Positions 45,746 through 58,405 are shown, counted from the first letter of the stretch. The stretch: 64,000 bases of DNA from Pachyseris speciosa (GCA_016490735.1 JAEMWC010000272.1:495001-559000), one strand, 5' to 3'. Numbers and translations are program-made. The notes: generated by a model from the letters alone, not told the origin.

Positions 45746-45749
45746 CTTT

Positions 45750-47046
45750 TTTCATTATAAAATAAACGAGTTGTAACTTGTAACCTACACGGACTACACG
45801 AGCATGCAAATAATGGCGTTTGTCTCACTTTATGGGTTGTCATATTTTCAACTTTTTTGAGAAAGGGAATAACATGTTAGAGTTGCTAAGGCTGTACAAA
45901 ATAAATGAAATAAATGGTGTTTTTCATTTTATGTGCCACATTGTTGTTCTCTATTTTAAGTTCCTGTTACGGTCTGTAATATAGAGATTGATAACTTAAG
46001 TGTCAACATTAATAGCCGTTTCCTACTAAGTAAGGACACTAACCTATGCTAAAAAGAAATATATGACGTTTTTGTGTACACCTACTACAAAATTAGAAAC
46101 GTTAAAATAAAATGTATATTTCATTAAAATTAGAAGAAAGTGTAAAAAATGAAGACTAAAAAGTTACGTACAATTGATTACTAACTGTATGTTACAGAAA
46201 ACTAAGACGAGCACAGTACACAATTTTTTGCAGTTGTTGGTTTCTACGACGTCTAAATCTTGCTTTCTTATAGCCTTTATAAAAGCGTTAATTGATGGCT
46301 TTCTGAGTACCGAGCCCTTTCCCCTTCCAAATAACAGTGGCAATACAATTTGCTGGTTGGTAATAAATCGTGATCGAAACAAACCTCTAAATAGCAACCT
46401 TTAATGTAAAACAGCTGCGAGAGGAGAAGGGCTAGATGGCCTCTTCGCCCCAGCCTCACTTTGTTGCCTGGTCAAAATGCTTGGAATTCGTTGCTTCGTT
46501 CTTGTGAACGCTGCATTAATGGTTTCTTGTAAAAAGGTTTACTAAATGGCTCGAGAGCAATTGAGCCGGAAGTTAAGAACAGTCAACGCATGATTTGCCA
46601 GCTTCCTGAAAAATATTCATCTTAGCTAACACACCCTCGAGGTTGTATTGCGCATCGTTAAAACTATCGTTGAAAAATAACTTCGTGGGGAACCAAACGG
46701 CGTTAGAATGGCTTCAAAATCGGCACAAGAGACAAGTACGCGACATATTTGAGGTAGGAAAACTTTATTTCAAATTAGATAGTTATTTACACAATTTTTT
46801 AACGATCAGTGACTTTCCCATACAATTCTCTATATTCTCTATATACACAAGCTGTCCCATACAGGACAGATGCGGAGTCGAATTTTGGTCGAATTTTGAT
46901 TTTGAGCTTGAGAAGCCTGTGGTTAGGTGTAAAAAAAGAAAATTAATTAAATTAAATAAATAAATAACCAGTCATGTCCTCGCTCCAGTCCCCAGTGTAC
47001 CGCAAATATTACACGGGAAAAGGCCTGCGAACAAAGTTGACCCAAG
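45750..47046 (+). other. intergenic between FANCD2 and CDPF1
   Basis: AT-rich. I see no coding match. AAATTAAATAAATAAATAAC at 46945 resembles a retroposon tail. The CDPF1 promoter should lie within the last few hundred bases; no TATA box is obvious. Confidence 0.5.
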
Positions 47047-49843
47047 ATGGCGGCTGCAATGAACGAAGAAATTGTGGCTGAGAAATCAGTGTTTTTATGC
47101 TCTTCTTGTGGTTTTGAATGCCATTACGAATATTATGGGAAAAATCCTCCTTTTTCTAAGTCCGTAGTGTATGTATTCTGTTGTTTTGTTAAATATTTTG
47201 TGCATTATCAATTTGAAGTCGGGGTTATTTTTTTGGTCTTTTTGTGAGCTTAAAATCAGCTTACATGATTTCCTGTTATTTTCTGTTCAACCACAGACTT
47301 CTAGAAGATGCGTATGTTATTCGTGATCCTTTCTCTCCAACTGCAGGGCATCTGACGCTTGGTGGACGATGTTCTTTCTGCGCTAAAGTTATTTGCGTGG
47401 CCCAGGTGAGGTATACCAATTATGGACCATGTTTTAATGAACTCAAAATTACTTTTATCCTTGCTTGTGGATCGCAAAATTGTAAGCCGATTTATTAACT
47501 TAAGCCCCCCCCCCCCCCCCGTAGGGGGGAAGGTACTCCCAGAAAAATTGGGTGGGGGTGTGCGGCCTGCGGCCTGGAACCCTTACCCTATTTCAGACCA
47601 AAATCTTCGATTTTCGCTACCCTATTTCAGACCTGCTCAAAAATACAATACCCTTTTTCAGACCTATTTTAAGGACACAGTTGGCGTAAACATAATTTGA
47701 GAAGGGCGTTTGTTGATGGTCTTGCCGCCTAACGATGAAAAAGAAGCTTCTTCTATCCCCCCCCCACCCCCCCCGAGACTTAAGCTTTTTAATTTTAATT
47801 TTAATTTTAATAAGATTAAATTTCATTGTAGTGATCCAGGATTAGTTAAGGTTAGATGTAATTTTGAGTTTCTTAGAGCGGTTTTCAATTGAGTGACGAA
47901 AGTAAACCAATAAGCAAAACAATAATTATTATTGTTTTGCTTTGGTTTTGCATTGCTTCGCCCTGTGATTGGCCAGGAAAACTCAACCAATGAGAAGCAA
48001 AACCAAAACCAATTGTGATTTGCACGCGCATATTTTCCCGCGTTTTACTTTGCTTCCTATTCTGATTGGCTCATTTCATTGCTTACGTTCTGTTGTGATT
48101 GGCTGGAGTAATTGCTTTGGTTTGGTTTTACAACACTCAATTGAAAAGCGCTCTAAAGCAATGATGACATCATTAGTACCAACCATTAGTTACAATACTC
48201 AAAACGCAATTAGCTCACTGTTTCCTCTCCCCGCAGACGTGTAGCATTTTCTACACCAAGAGGTTCTGTGTTTCTTGTGTGGAGAAAAACATGGGAGAAT
48301 TTCCCGAAGAAGTTCGTAAGGTACACGTAAACAACAAGCTTACTTAATTCAAAACAATGACTTGCTCAGATGTAGCGGCACAAAAGCACGCAATTTATCA
48401 TACACTGATTGGCAAAGAAATGAGGGTGAAACATGGACTTTGGACTTTGGACTGGGTACAAAATGCAGACTTTGCAAAATTGTAAAACTGTACTTGTCAT
48501 AACACCATGACCTTTGCTACTGTTTGATGAGTTCAATCAGTTGTGTTGTTTATCGTCTCATAAAGATAATGGTTACGCACATGTTAAGAAGATTATATAG
48601 GTTTTGAGAAAAGCAAGACCAGTGATTTCTATGTGATTTGTGACTTGATGTATGTGTACAAACTTTGCCAGAGAATCATGATTATTCTTGACAATAATAT
48701 ATTGGAAAATACGAAGTTTTTTGTGAGAACTGAAAGCCAGAACATCCATAATTATACTCAAGTGTTTTTAGTTTAACATACGCATTCCAAACCCAACATT
48801 TGAGCACAAAAAAAACCAATAAATTTTGAGACCAAAATCATTTGCTTTATTATATACTGATTACATGCTGTCAGAAATGTAGTTCTGCACTTATCTTGTG
48901 AGATGAAGGCCTGGTCTCAGCAAATTAGCAGAATGAAAACTCAAACTCAAGAACTCAAACCCTAAAATTAATAAAAATTTACACAGCGTGATTGTTGCAG
49001 ATTTTCCGTCTTTTTTACTGTTCATCAATACAATGTCATAGCCAGAATCTGCAGAGGAGAAAAAACAACTTGTGGTGGCAATTAACTGCACTTATCATGA
49101 AAATTATAATCATCTGAGTTTTCAAGGCACCCAGAGGTTCTGAGTTTTTAGGGTCTGAGGTCTGAGTTTTCAAGACACCTGAATGACTATAGCCAAAAAC
49201 TGGACCGACTCAAGTGACATGTGAATGATCTCTTATTAAAACCCAAACAAAAGATACATCAGATCCTTTTTGTTTCTGCCTCTAGAGTCACATGCTAATT
49301 CACTGAATTCTAATCTTTAGGCCATGGCATAAATAAGGACCCACATTTCCATGTGATATGTACATGTACAGTCTCAGGTAAAAGTAGAGAGAAGTTTAGA
49401 TTGTAAGGCTAAAGCATTGCTTCTGCCTTTTTTTCACCAAGCCCTTTTGCACCAAGGACTTCTTATTAGATTGATTTTAGCATATCGGATTTGGGAGGTT
49501 AATGTTTAAAGAAGATGGCTTACATGTATATATGTTAGAGGTAAAATTTGATCTAAGGTTGTTTTTGATTTAACCTAGGTAAAAATGAAATTCCTTTGTC
49601 TTCTCTTGAATACTAATTATTAGGGTTAGGAGACAAAGGAATTTCATTTTGACCTAGGTTAAAAAAGATAACCTGAGATGAAATTTAACCTGTAACATAT
49701 ATTCTTAAAGGTAGCAATATTGATCTGGAGCAAAGCTATTGTACTTGTAGGGGATATCAAGTTTAGAGATATTTTCCTCTCATTTTATTGTATTGTTCTG
49801 TTCGCTGTAGGATGTACAAAGGAGAGATCTTGTAGCTAAGTGA
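47047..49843 (+). CDS. CDPF1: CDPF1-like cysteine-rich DPF motif protein, four exons
   Basis: Exons 47047-47168, 47297-47405, 48237-48320 and probably 49811-49843 join in phases 2, 0, 0 into about 115 codons, close to the size of human CDPF1. The start ATG opens MAAAMNEEIVAEKSVFLCSS. Visible motifs are paired cysteines (CSSC, CSFC), the eponymous YVIRDPFSP (human YVMKDPFSP), and CSIFYTKRFCVSCVEKN (human CSLFYSKRFCLPCVREN). The cysteine pairs suggest a small zinc-binding fold; the molecular function of the family is not established to my knowledge. The last exon (DVQRRDLVAK then TGA) is inferred from its acceptor, phase and resemblance to the human QDLEKRK end, so it is the least certain part. 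A MITE fills much of the third intron's neighbour at 47875-48154. Confidence 0.85.
47502..47790. mobile_element. C-run flanked repeat with CCCTATTTCAGACC
   Basis: Bounded by C-runs (47504-47520, 47758-47774) and containing ACTCCCAGAAAAATTGGGTG and three copies of CCCTATTTCAGACC-like phrases. The layout resembles a MITE family. It is in the second intron of the CDPF1-like gene. Confidence 0.5.
47875..48154 (+). mobile_element. AGAGCGCTTTTCAATTGAG MITE family, copy 3
   Basis: Complete, AGAGCGGTTTTCAATTGAG to CTCAATTGAAAAGCGCTCT. It lies about 80 bp before the CDPF1-like exon at 48237. Confidence 0.9.
48321..49525 (+). other. last intron of CDPF1-like gene, left part
   Basis: No coding match. 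GGACTTTGGACTTTGGACTG at 48436 is a short direct repeat, and GGTCTGAGTTTTCAAG phrases repeat around 49115-49170. Confidence 0.5.
49526..49705. mobile_element. foldback element with nested arms
   Basis: Inner arms TTAACCTAGGTAAAAATGAA (49571) continuing to ATTCCTTTGTCT, mirrored at 49632-49664; outer arms ATATATGTTAGAGGTAAAAT and its mirror at 49685-49704. Nearly the whole 180 bp folds. Confidence 0.85.
49811..49843 (+). CDS. CDPF1: probable last exon of CDPF1-like gene
   Basis: After a pyrimidine-rich tract ending GTTCGCTGTAG, the sequence reads DVQRRDLVAK and TGA in the phase required by the donor at 48320. The protein length then approximates that of human CDPF1. Without this exon the frame would have to end in the intron after 48320. 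Transcript evidence would settle it. Confidence 0.55.
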   Translation, partial: DVQRRDLVAK

Positions 49844-49997
49844 GGAATGCAAACCATCTTCTTTGGGACAAGTGCCATGTTTGTACCAGGACAGGACAAA
49901 GAAAGAACCATTAGCCTAAAAACATTTGAAAATCTAGAACAAGGCTTCCTGAAAGATTCCTCCATGCACAAATATTACTTCACATTCAACAGTGTGT

Positions 49998-50290
49998 TTG
50001 TATGTTGGTAATGTATTTATATATCTTCTGTGGGGTGAGATCCGACGTCAGCATGTAAAGGCACCACTGGCAGCCACTATCAGTCCATATTTGATTTCAC
50101 CCACCCACCCAACACATGCGTGAAGGTGAGAGGCAGATGAGATCAGACATCAGACATAGACAACCCAACTGGGGACTGTCTCCCCTACTTCAAACAAGTG
50201 TGGGTCCTGTACCATCCCACAGATTATTAGGAACAAGTGCTGTGAGATGGGACCTACAGTTTATTGTCCTTATCCGAAAAGTCCAGTGCT
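49998..50290 (+). mobile_element. retroposon family fragment, copy 2
   Basis: GGTAATGTATTTATATATCT, GGGGTGAGATCCGACGTCAG, CCCACAGATTATTAGGAACA and GTCCTTATCCGAAAAGTC match 17112-17433 with substitutions. Confidence 0.65.
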
Positions 50291-50718
50291 TGGATAAGCT
50301 TGTGATCGAGAGCATCGTGTCATCAGTTTCCATCTGTGCTACAGAGATCAAGCCCGCTCATACAACCCCCAAAGGCCTGAACTGAGGTTGCTATTGCAGG
50401 TATCACTGTATGTTGCAACTCTTTGACAAAGAAGACAATGCCACTAGCCCTTTAAAAAATTAAGGCTGCTGTATGTCAAACAATCTCTATGAGAAATTAA
50501 TGACAGGACAGGAATGCACATTTCGATGTCTGGTGAGACTTGTAGCTTCACGGCCCATATTGATTAACTTCTGCAACAAATGGCTTAAGAGAGACTTAAA
50601 TAAAAGGGTTTCTTTTTCAACGTATGATGGACAAACCTTGTTTTCCCAGAACAGAATTCCAGGGAGTAATCTTACATGTTTATGATTTACATGTAGGTCA
50701 GTGTCAAGGTTCTTTTTT

Positions 50719-51165
50719 CAGGGGCACCCAACGAGCCAAATCAACCAAAAGCTGTAGAAAGGCATTTTTTAGTACCGTATGGTGCTTGAAGACTGTTTAA
50801 GGTGATGTTTTCGTTAGCTAGAAAAATTTCATCTGTTCGGATTCCCTAGCTGAAAAATTAATTGCCCGAAAATGTTAGGGAACGAAATCTTCCTTTGAGA
50901 AAATGCTAGCTGAACTGAACTTTTCACTAACTTTCTAGGGAATAATTTTCCTTCCGAAAATGTAAGATGACGTTTTTGACTGCCAAAAAAAGGAATTACG
51001 ACCTTTTCGAAAACCTTAGGGGTTATAATTTCCCCATTGCGAATCTTTTAGCCCACGTTTTAGTTACGAAAATCCGAGGGCACTCTTTAATCGACGCCGA
51101 AAGCCCAAGGCGAACTACTCTCCACCGAACAGATATCTACCGAAACTTGTCGTTGGGTGCCCCTG
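50719..51165. mobile_element. hAT-like MITE with CAGGGGCACCCAACGA ends
   Basis: CAGGGGCACCCAACGA at the left and TCGTTGGGTGCCCCTG at the right are exact complements. Both flanks are TTTTTT, compatible with a target duplication but also low complexity. The interior has repeated AAATTTC/GAAAATG-type phrases and no gene. Confidence 0.8.
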
Positions 51166-52743
51166 TTTTTTGACAGTATATAAACAAATTTCGGTCACTT
51201 CCGACAAACTACCTTGTTCATTAAACAAAAAGCTTATCTTTATGTTACCACGCTACCCAAGTCCTGCACGTGCCAAATTAATGACTCTAAGACGGCAAAC
51301 AACTTGTTCGTATCCATTTTCAGTGTTACACAAATCAGTAAAACCAAATTCTCCTCACTACGTCACCACAATTTCTCCAGAAACAATTTAATTTCAAAAT
51401 TAATGTCAGTTTGTTATTTTCACGCTGTCCTGATCGCTACATGTGTCATAAATCAACATTATAAACCCAATTAAAAAAAGGGACTCTTCTTTCAAAGGTC
51501 AGCTGAAATTTCGTGTTGTGACAACTGACGCTTGTACCAAAATACCCAAATCTTCCGGGTTAAAGGGTTGTTTACTTGTTGCGTCATCCGTTACTGACAA
51601 ACTCCGCAACCGAATTACTTTGCCTCAACAAAGCGATCGGGCCTTAAAAAAGACAGAAGAAAGGTCTAAGTCGATCTCTCGTCTTAGCGTGAAGTGGCAA
51701 ATAGAAATTTAAAAACGTGAGCGGCATAAACATCGCGTGACGTTTGAATTAATTTCTCGTGACCTGTGTGCTTCCCGCTCGTGACAAACTCTTACTCGCA
51801 GACGCTATGAAAATTTACATGTTATTGCGTAGCGGTATGAAATTTGTGAATTGCTTAGTTGGCAGCTTTTAGGCCGTTGAAGGGCTTTTAATTTTCTTAT
51901 GAGCAGTCGACCAGAATTTCATTCAAGTTTGGCCGTTGCTTTTCTGAGACGTAGAACTGAAATTCTCCCCATATTCCGGGAAAAACGGAAGTCGGTAATT
52001 CTGGGAATCGGAGTGACGCGCTTCGCTGCACCCGGTTTGTACTATAAACTTTGAACACTTTCAAGACTTTGTAAATCTTGAGGAGTCTTTTACAATTTCT
52101 AACACCGAGATGTAAACAAAGGGCAAGGATAGGGATTTCTTCAAGGCACTACGAGCTTTTAAACGCCACGAGAATTTCAAAATTCTGATTAAGGCTTGGC
52201 GATTTGTACATCACGGAGAACCGTTAATTTGGCACATTGTACTCCACGTTACATCGTCTGCTTATGAATCGGCGAAATTGACTGGTTTGTGAAACGTCAT
52301 ACAAGCGACATCAGTCATTTGAAAAGTAAGGTTCTCGTGAATTAGCCTTGAAATTTGCTTAAGTCTACGGGGCCGGGCACTAGAAAAACATAATATAATC
52401 AAATCGACCAGGTGCTGTTTTAATAATTTGCCTACATATACGATTGAGCAGTTTGTTGTCGTATGTTATGCAACCCGCACGCGAGAACTGCGAAGAACTA
52501 AACGTTGCATTTTAAACTGAAAGTAGAAGACAGACTGAGACTAATATACCAAAGATTTATCACTTTCAGACAAAGCGGAAAAATCAGTGTTGCAGTAACG
52601 AACCCAGTGCAACGTCATTGACAGGAGCTAATCACTCGGTAATCCTATAGCTTCACAAAGAGTAACTTTTGAATACAGCTTTAAAACAATAGCGGAGTTA
52701 CCAAACGGGAAAAAGCAATACTCGCCGAACATACCAGAAGCAC
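51166..52743 (+). other. intergenic, no clear element
   Basis: No recognised gene. GC content rises toward 52,700, consistent with a promoter or 5' exon nearby, but no specific site could be named. Confidence 0.45.
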
Positions 52744-52933
52744 ATGGAGTTGTCCTGTGTTCCTCGACATCGCGATGTGGACTCTCAACCACGATTCTTG
52801 GCGACGAATCTCGTTGACGAGCCACTGTCGTTCCACAACAGCCATTGTGCACCCGTGAGGAAAACTTTCAACACACTTTGCAGCGATCCCAGCTTGGAGG
52901 AAAAGACCGTGGCTTTACGACGCTTGAATAAAG
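52744..52933 (+). CDS. candidate first coding exon, unknown gene (A)
   Basis: An ATG-initiated frame of 63 codons plus one base ends at AAAG|GTTAGTG, a good 5' splice site (MELSCVPRHRDVD to EKTVALRRLNK). Residue composition looks protein-like and no repeat family covers it. I do not recognise the protein. It could be an alternative first exon of a gene whose shared exons lie right of the window, since two other frames downstream end in the same phase. A chance reading frame is possible. Confidence 0.35.
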
Positions 52934-55900
52934 GTTAGTGAGGACGTAATTGTAGGTAACCTTCAACAATAACGACTTGATTGAAATTATGTTTTAGTTT
53001 AGCGTGAAAGAGTAACAACGTTTGACTCCACTTCCGTGTTTGTGTCATCTGAGATGACAAGCGTTTTGGCAAGGCTGTTACTCTGTATAAACGGTTGAGA
53101 AGAACAGCGACAAGAGCAAAACTGTCTTTACCGAGAGACTCAAACCAATCACGAACACATCACGAACAGCCAGCAAAACGCAACGTCGCGTTGTACCTAC
53201 GCGCCAATTTCGAAGTCCGTGCATATACCTAAGACATGACAAATTAACAAGGCGTTTATACATTACCAAACCCACGCACAAATATAGTGCTATTTCAAGC
53301 AGCAAATTTATTTAATTTACTCTCTCTTTTTCTATAAACTCGGGCATTCCCTATTGCTTTGAAAAGCCTGCAGAAGCACGCGATTTCAGTCAACAATCCT
53401 CGTGCGTACGTAGAGTCCGTTTAATGTTGGTCTAAAGTTCAGTTCGGCGGTGAATGGTTTGTTTATCACATACTGACTTTCTTGTGATATATAGGACACA
53501 GGTGAATGTTTTGATTGAAAAACAGACCGCATTAAACATGACTGAAGCACTACACTTCAATGGTCTCTAGCGCCCCTGTACCGTCCACTGAGGTACGCTA
53601 TTTAGTGGCTACAAATTTTCTCGCCAGCAGTGATGGGTTCATGACTCGAACCTGCCAATGTAGTACCTTCGAGAAGGGGGAATGAACAAAGGTATCTAAT
53701 TTGTTTACAAATTCGGGCTATATTATCGTCTCTATGGAATTGTTCATGGCATCACTTAGACTCAAACCTCTCCTATTTCTGTAACGACTACTTAACTGAG
53801 TCCGGCCGTTTGTGTCTAGCGGTTAGGCAACAAGAATCGCAATTGGGGTCGGTGTAGCAGATTTGTCAAGACAAAACGATGTTCGAGCTAAGCTAATCGG
53901 AACAGAGAATTGCAGCTGAAGACCTTTTCAGCTAACTATTGAAAACGAATTCAAACACACAGTCACCCACCTCCGAATTTTTTTTCTCGATCGAAGGGAA
54001 ATAACCTATTGTATCGCATACTGAGAACGCGGTCCTTATGTTAAGAGAGCCGCCCATTTCCTCTCAATTTCCTTCCTGTAGATCTCTCGGTAGGGCGCTG
54101 TTTCAGAACGATCCAAATTTGCCACAAAACTTAGTCAATGCTACTTTTGTTAATGCGCGGATATACTTCATCCACGAAAGTAAGTCGAGCAAGAATCACC
54201 GTTACTTCAAATCGATTGCCAAGGTAAATGAGTGCATGAATATAATGGTCACATTGGAAGGCTATCTGAGATTATAAAGCTAAGTAAAAAGCTTAATGTA
54301 TTTTGAAAGGCACACACAATCAACTCGTCGACGAGTTGCTTAATTGTTCTGTTATTTTAAACTGGTTATTTGTGCGTCAGTGTTCATTCACGGCCACAGA
54401 TTACAGTTACTGTTCTTCATAACAATGTGAGTGTTGTCCTAATCTAGCGTCCATTCAGTCATCGTGGACTTTGTCTTTAACTTACTGTTCAAATTCGATT
54501 GCTTTCACTTTCTTTTCATGCTGAAGAACTTGAAGTATGCATGACACGTTTAAATGTTTCTTGCATTTGCTTTAAACGGTTACACGAGGTAGATAATTGT
54601 AGTGTTCGCCAGGTGTATCTTCATTCAGATATTGAAGCATAATTTTGAGCATGGTACTAACTTTTACATACAATCCTTTTTCCTGTTTGGTAGCCATATG
54701 GTTGCACGGCAGAATGCCAAGCGCACAGTTTTACTCCTCAATCGTTCAGTACTCTAGTTCAAAGCCCTTTTGACACTTCTCAGCTCTACCCCATTTGTCA
54801 GATAACTGGCCAGTGACGTTTTCACGATTGTAAATCTAAATATTTCTTTATTTCATCGATGGCTTTTCTTGCCTTTGTCGTCGGTGTGCTGTCTCTAACA
54901 CGTCACTCAGAAAATTATTTGAAGCCCTCTTGCGTTCGCTCCTTAACATCGATACATCTTGCAATGAGCACTGCTCAACAACGTTCTCTACACATGACGC
55001 CCAATAAATTCTTAGCATTTTGCCGAGCCCAAAACCAAGCATTCTACAATGATAGACTCGCGCATTTTAGCCAGGGGAACATGACCATGAATTTGTACTT
55101 GAAATTGGCTTTCCCGCTGAGACTATCAAACTTTTGCCACTGAGTCATCCAAATAAAGACTTTGGCATCTTCGCTTATTCAACAGTAAAGCTAAGTCTTC
55201 ATAAATTGAGGTTTTACAAGTAACCAACCAAACGGATCAGTACCACCATGACTTGTAATTGACAGAATTTCTCAGAATCTAATTTTTTTTCATGTTTATA
55301 GTTTAGATGACTTTAGAACTGAAGTAGCCATAGGCTTTTGTGTTCAGTTCGTACAGTGAGGTTTACCTGAAGAGAGATTGTTTTGCTAGCCTTGGCAGCA
55401 CAAAATTATATTGTGTAGCTTCATCAAACATCTATCAATTTCTAAGCCTATTTCAATTTATGTAACAGCATTGTAATAAGAAAGCCTTATTCTATACAAG
55501 CCCTATAGTTTCTCCTATAAGGCTTGCCTACCAATTTATGAAGTTTTTCGTTTATTTTTCTTCGCATGCTTTGCAACATTTGTGTGGCGAAAACATTATC
55601 AAAAAGTTTGATTAAAGCTATGCTAAGTAAAAGGATGAAAAGCTCAACTTCAGTTACTGACCAATTTTAACAACTTCCTGTTTTGTATATTTGGCACCTG
55701 AACATTCAGCTGTCTTTCAGACTCCTCGAGGATTTTGAATGACTGACGATTTCCTGAACATTCAACACATACAGAAACGTGTCAATATTTTTCATGCAAG
55801 CAGCAGCCGAAAGCCCCATTTAGTTAACCACGTGCTTAACCAAGTCACATCTTATGTTTAGTCTTTCTGCCCTTTGAAATTTTCTTTATTTTTAACTTTT

Positions 55901-56518
55901 CTTTATAAAATATGAAAGAATAACGTCACAAATTTTACAAAAAGTAGAGCAGTCAAGTACAAACCTTAAATCTCCTGAAGAGTCACTATCGAACTAATTT
56001 TCACATCATCAATGAAATTTTACCTGTATCAATACAATAACAAAAAAATTGAAATAAAATTAACTTGATTTTTACTTTTTTAAAAATTTCATGTAAGTAG
56101 AGTGAATGAACTATTGCAGCTCAATCCTTTAAGCCCTATTGGTGACTAACACAAAATTCTCCTAACTTTGCTACCACGTGAACAAACATACACTAGTCAT
56201 GAGGATACAGCCAATGATCACCTCATCACTTAAGGGAAATGTTGTGATATTTACACAAATTCTTCTAACTGGCAGCTTAGGAAATATACAGTGAACGTTA
56301 AGGAGAATCTGCAAGTTGATTTTAAGGCTCTGAGGGTTAACTCTGGCTGGTTCAGCTTTGTAAATGGCTGATTCACCGACAATAAACCAGACTAAACACA
56401 GCAGGTGGATCGGTTTCCTTGGAGCATATCGAAAGGACGCGGACGGCCCATCCCTATTTCAAGAGTTACTGAATCGTTAACGCCCAGCTTTCGAATATTC
56501 CACATTTTTTATTCAAAC
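52934..56518 (+). other. intergenic or intronic, apart from candidate exon B
   Basis: Apart from the frame at 54038 I find no coding match. The reading frame at 54859-55143 lacks any recognisable similarity. If the candidate first exons are real, this is intron of a gene lying to the right. Confidence 0.45.
54038..54179 (+). CDS. candidate first coding exon, unknown gene (B)
   Basis: An ATG-initiated frame of 47 codons plus one base ends at GAAA|GTAAGT, a near-consensus donor (MLREPPISSQFPSC to NARIYFIHE). The product is not recognised. The exon ends in phase 1, as do candidates A and C. The frame remains open for a further 30 codons into the presumed intron, so coding may also simply be accidental. 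Confidence 0.3.
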
Positions 56519-56974
56519 TACAGTCGAACCCCGCCATAAGGCCGCCTCCTTAAGTTTTTACGGCCACTTTTTTCGTCTCGATCGACGTAGAGCCCACAAA
56601 TTTTCTCATAAGAAGACCTCGTTGATTCGGCCAACGACCAAATTGTAAAATCCCAAAGTATATATTCCTCTATAAATTCACCTCGTCAATTAATACTCCT
56701 GCTCAAATCAAATGTGCCTTCTAACGGACAAAAGCAATGGAATATCTTGGGGAAATGATGTTCTTTTTAATTGAGTTTGGGACCTTTGTTTTGAAGAGGA
56801 TAATATATGCGTAGCAGTTTGTTCCTGTTTGTAAAATTCAGTTTTGTTTATCTCACTTGATAGAGGCCAGCTATGAGACTTGACCGTACACCATTCTGGT
56901 ATAGCTATTCCGTTGATTAATACGGCCAAATTCTTATGGCCTATGGGTGGCCGTCTCAACGGGCTTCCACCGTA
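56519..56974. mobile_element. mariner-like MITE with TACAGTCGAACCCC ends
   Basis: TACAGTCGAACCCCGCCATA at the left and (complement) TACGGTGGAAGCCCGTTGAG at the right, 11 of the first 14 bases in common, flanked by TA. The interior repeats CGGCCA phrases. No coding capacity. Confidence 0.6.
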
Positions 56975-57400
56975 CACGACTATTGCAGGATGAAACATTT
57001 TCTGTAATCATGCAACGCTGTCACTATTGTTTTGAGTAGCGGAGATGTACAAAACGTAGCCGGGGAATCCGGCTATTTTAACATAGTCACTATGCTGTTC
57101 TCTATCAAAGTAGCCGGTGATTAAACTCAGAATTCCCGCAGAGGAAAATGCCCGGCTCCCGGCCTTCGACTGTCCTGCAGTAATGTCACGCGCGTTTTCA
57201 GTGTGATAAAAAAAAGGAAAAAGCTTTTGAGTGTTTTCAACAGGTGTGAAACCTGTGACCTTCCGGTTGCTAGTTGAGACTGAGCTACATGAGACTCGTG
57301 GGAGCTTAGGCCATTAAACTAGGTTCATGTGACAAACATCCTGCATATACTGCATACTTGATATACGGGTTGAAATAAAGATTTGTGATTTCCTTTTTTG

Positions 57401-57856
57401 CTGCCCAGCTTACATAAGTTTTGCGCTGTATTTAATTTCGACCGCATCGAAGATAATTCTTGTTTCAGATAAATCGAACATTTAGATTATTGTTCTTTTT
57501 CGTTCACCGTACAAAACGACTGAATTTTGTGAATTAATTAATTTTTTGTTGCCCAGGTTACATAGGTTTAGCGCTGTGTTTCAATTTCATAGAAAATAAT
57601 TCTTGTTTCAGATAAACTGAACATGTAAATCAGTGGCGGGTTTAGGGGTGGGGCCGAGGGGCCCACAGCTCCCCTTTTTTCCTCCAGTTTTTAAAAAAGC
57701 TTCTCACGGCTGTGACCAACCGACTTTTAAGTAATTAGTGGTATTGTGCATCAGGCCATTTTATTTATTTCTTCGGCGCCCTCTTTCTGGATCCGCCCCT
57801 TTAAATTATTGTTCTTTTTCGTTCATCAATCAAAATGACTGAATTTTGTGAATTAC
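57401..57856 (+). repeat. tandem duplication of about 145 bp, second copy interrupted
   Basis: TGCCCAGCTTACATAAGTTT ... TGTTTCAGATAAATCGAACA ... TTATTGTTCTTTTTCGTTCA ... GACTGAATTTTGTGAATTA appears at 57402-57535 and again at 57550-57630 plus 57802-57855. The gap in the second copy is the MITE at 57631. Confidence 0.88.
57631..57801. mobile_element. MITE inserted in the tandem duplication, TAAAT target duplication
   Basis: CAGTGGCGGGTTTAGGGGTG at the left and GGATCCGCCCCTT at the right resemble the ends of the common GGGGCGGATCC-type MITEs. TAAAT precedes (57626-57630) and follows (57802-57806) it. The first duplicate copy shows the site without insertion. Confidence 0.8.
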
Positions 57857-58317
57857 TTTATGTGATTAATGTAGTGCAGGTTGCTTGTGGTCTTATTTTC
57901 AAAGACGTTTGACATTTTCTGGGATATCGGAATTTCTACATGTAAAAATACGACCTTTAAAGTAGACGTTGGATTTATTTCGCAATTTTGAAAAATGCTT
58001 CGCTGAAAATATTTACTTGTAACGATGCTTAATTTGTTAAACACACCTGTCTTTGAAAAAAATGTTCATCGTGTCTGCCTTCGAGAACTGCTTCCAAGTT
58101 GAAATTAATCCACACTGTCAACGTCATGTGCACGGGCGGTGTGATAATCATTCTTGCGATTTGTTGATAGTTCCGTGATGTAATTCCTTAATTTAATACC
58201 TTATTGAGGTTGTAATTTCTTATATTTAGTACATACAACTGATCTGTCAATAAAAATCACATCTTGGCTACATGAAACATCACAACTAGCCTGCTTGGCG
58301 GAGCTAACGTGATCACA

Positions 58318-58405
58318 ATGGAACTACTGAAAGCAGTATCGCACGGGTATGGGGAAGCATTTTGTTTTGATGTAGCAAACCGGAAAATGTCGACATATTA
58401 TAAAG
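58318..58405 (+). CDS. candidate first coding exon, unknown gene (C)
   Basis: ATG at 58318 opens 29 codons plus one base (MELLKAVSHGYGEAFCFDVA, then NRKMSTYYK) ending at AAAG|GTAAGAG, a strong donor, phase 1. Like candidate A it begins MEL and ends with K followed by a split G codon. The CFDV string is faintly reminiscent of the region where alternative PDE4 N-termini join the common part, but four residues prove nothing. Function unknown. Confidence 0.35.

Noticed and set aside
46643..46963. 107-codon frame upstream of CDPF1 as a separate gene
   Set aside because: No recognisable similarity, AT-rich, and no splice-site or promoter support.
54859..55143. 95-codon frame MAFLAFVVGVLSL as a small membrane protein
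   Set aside because: A hydrophobic start alone is weak evidence; no splice or homology support and the rest looks random.
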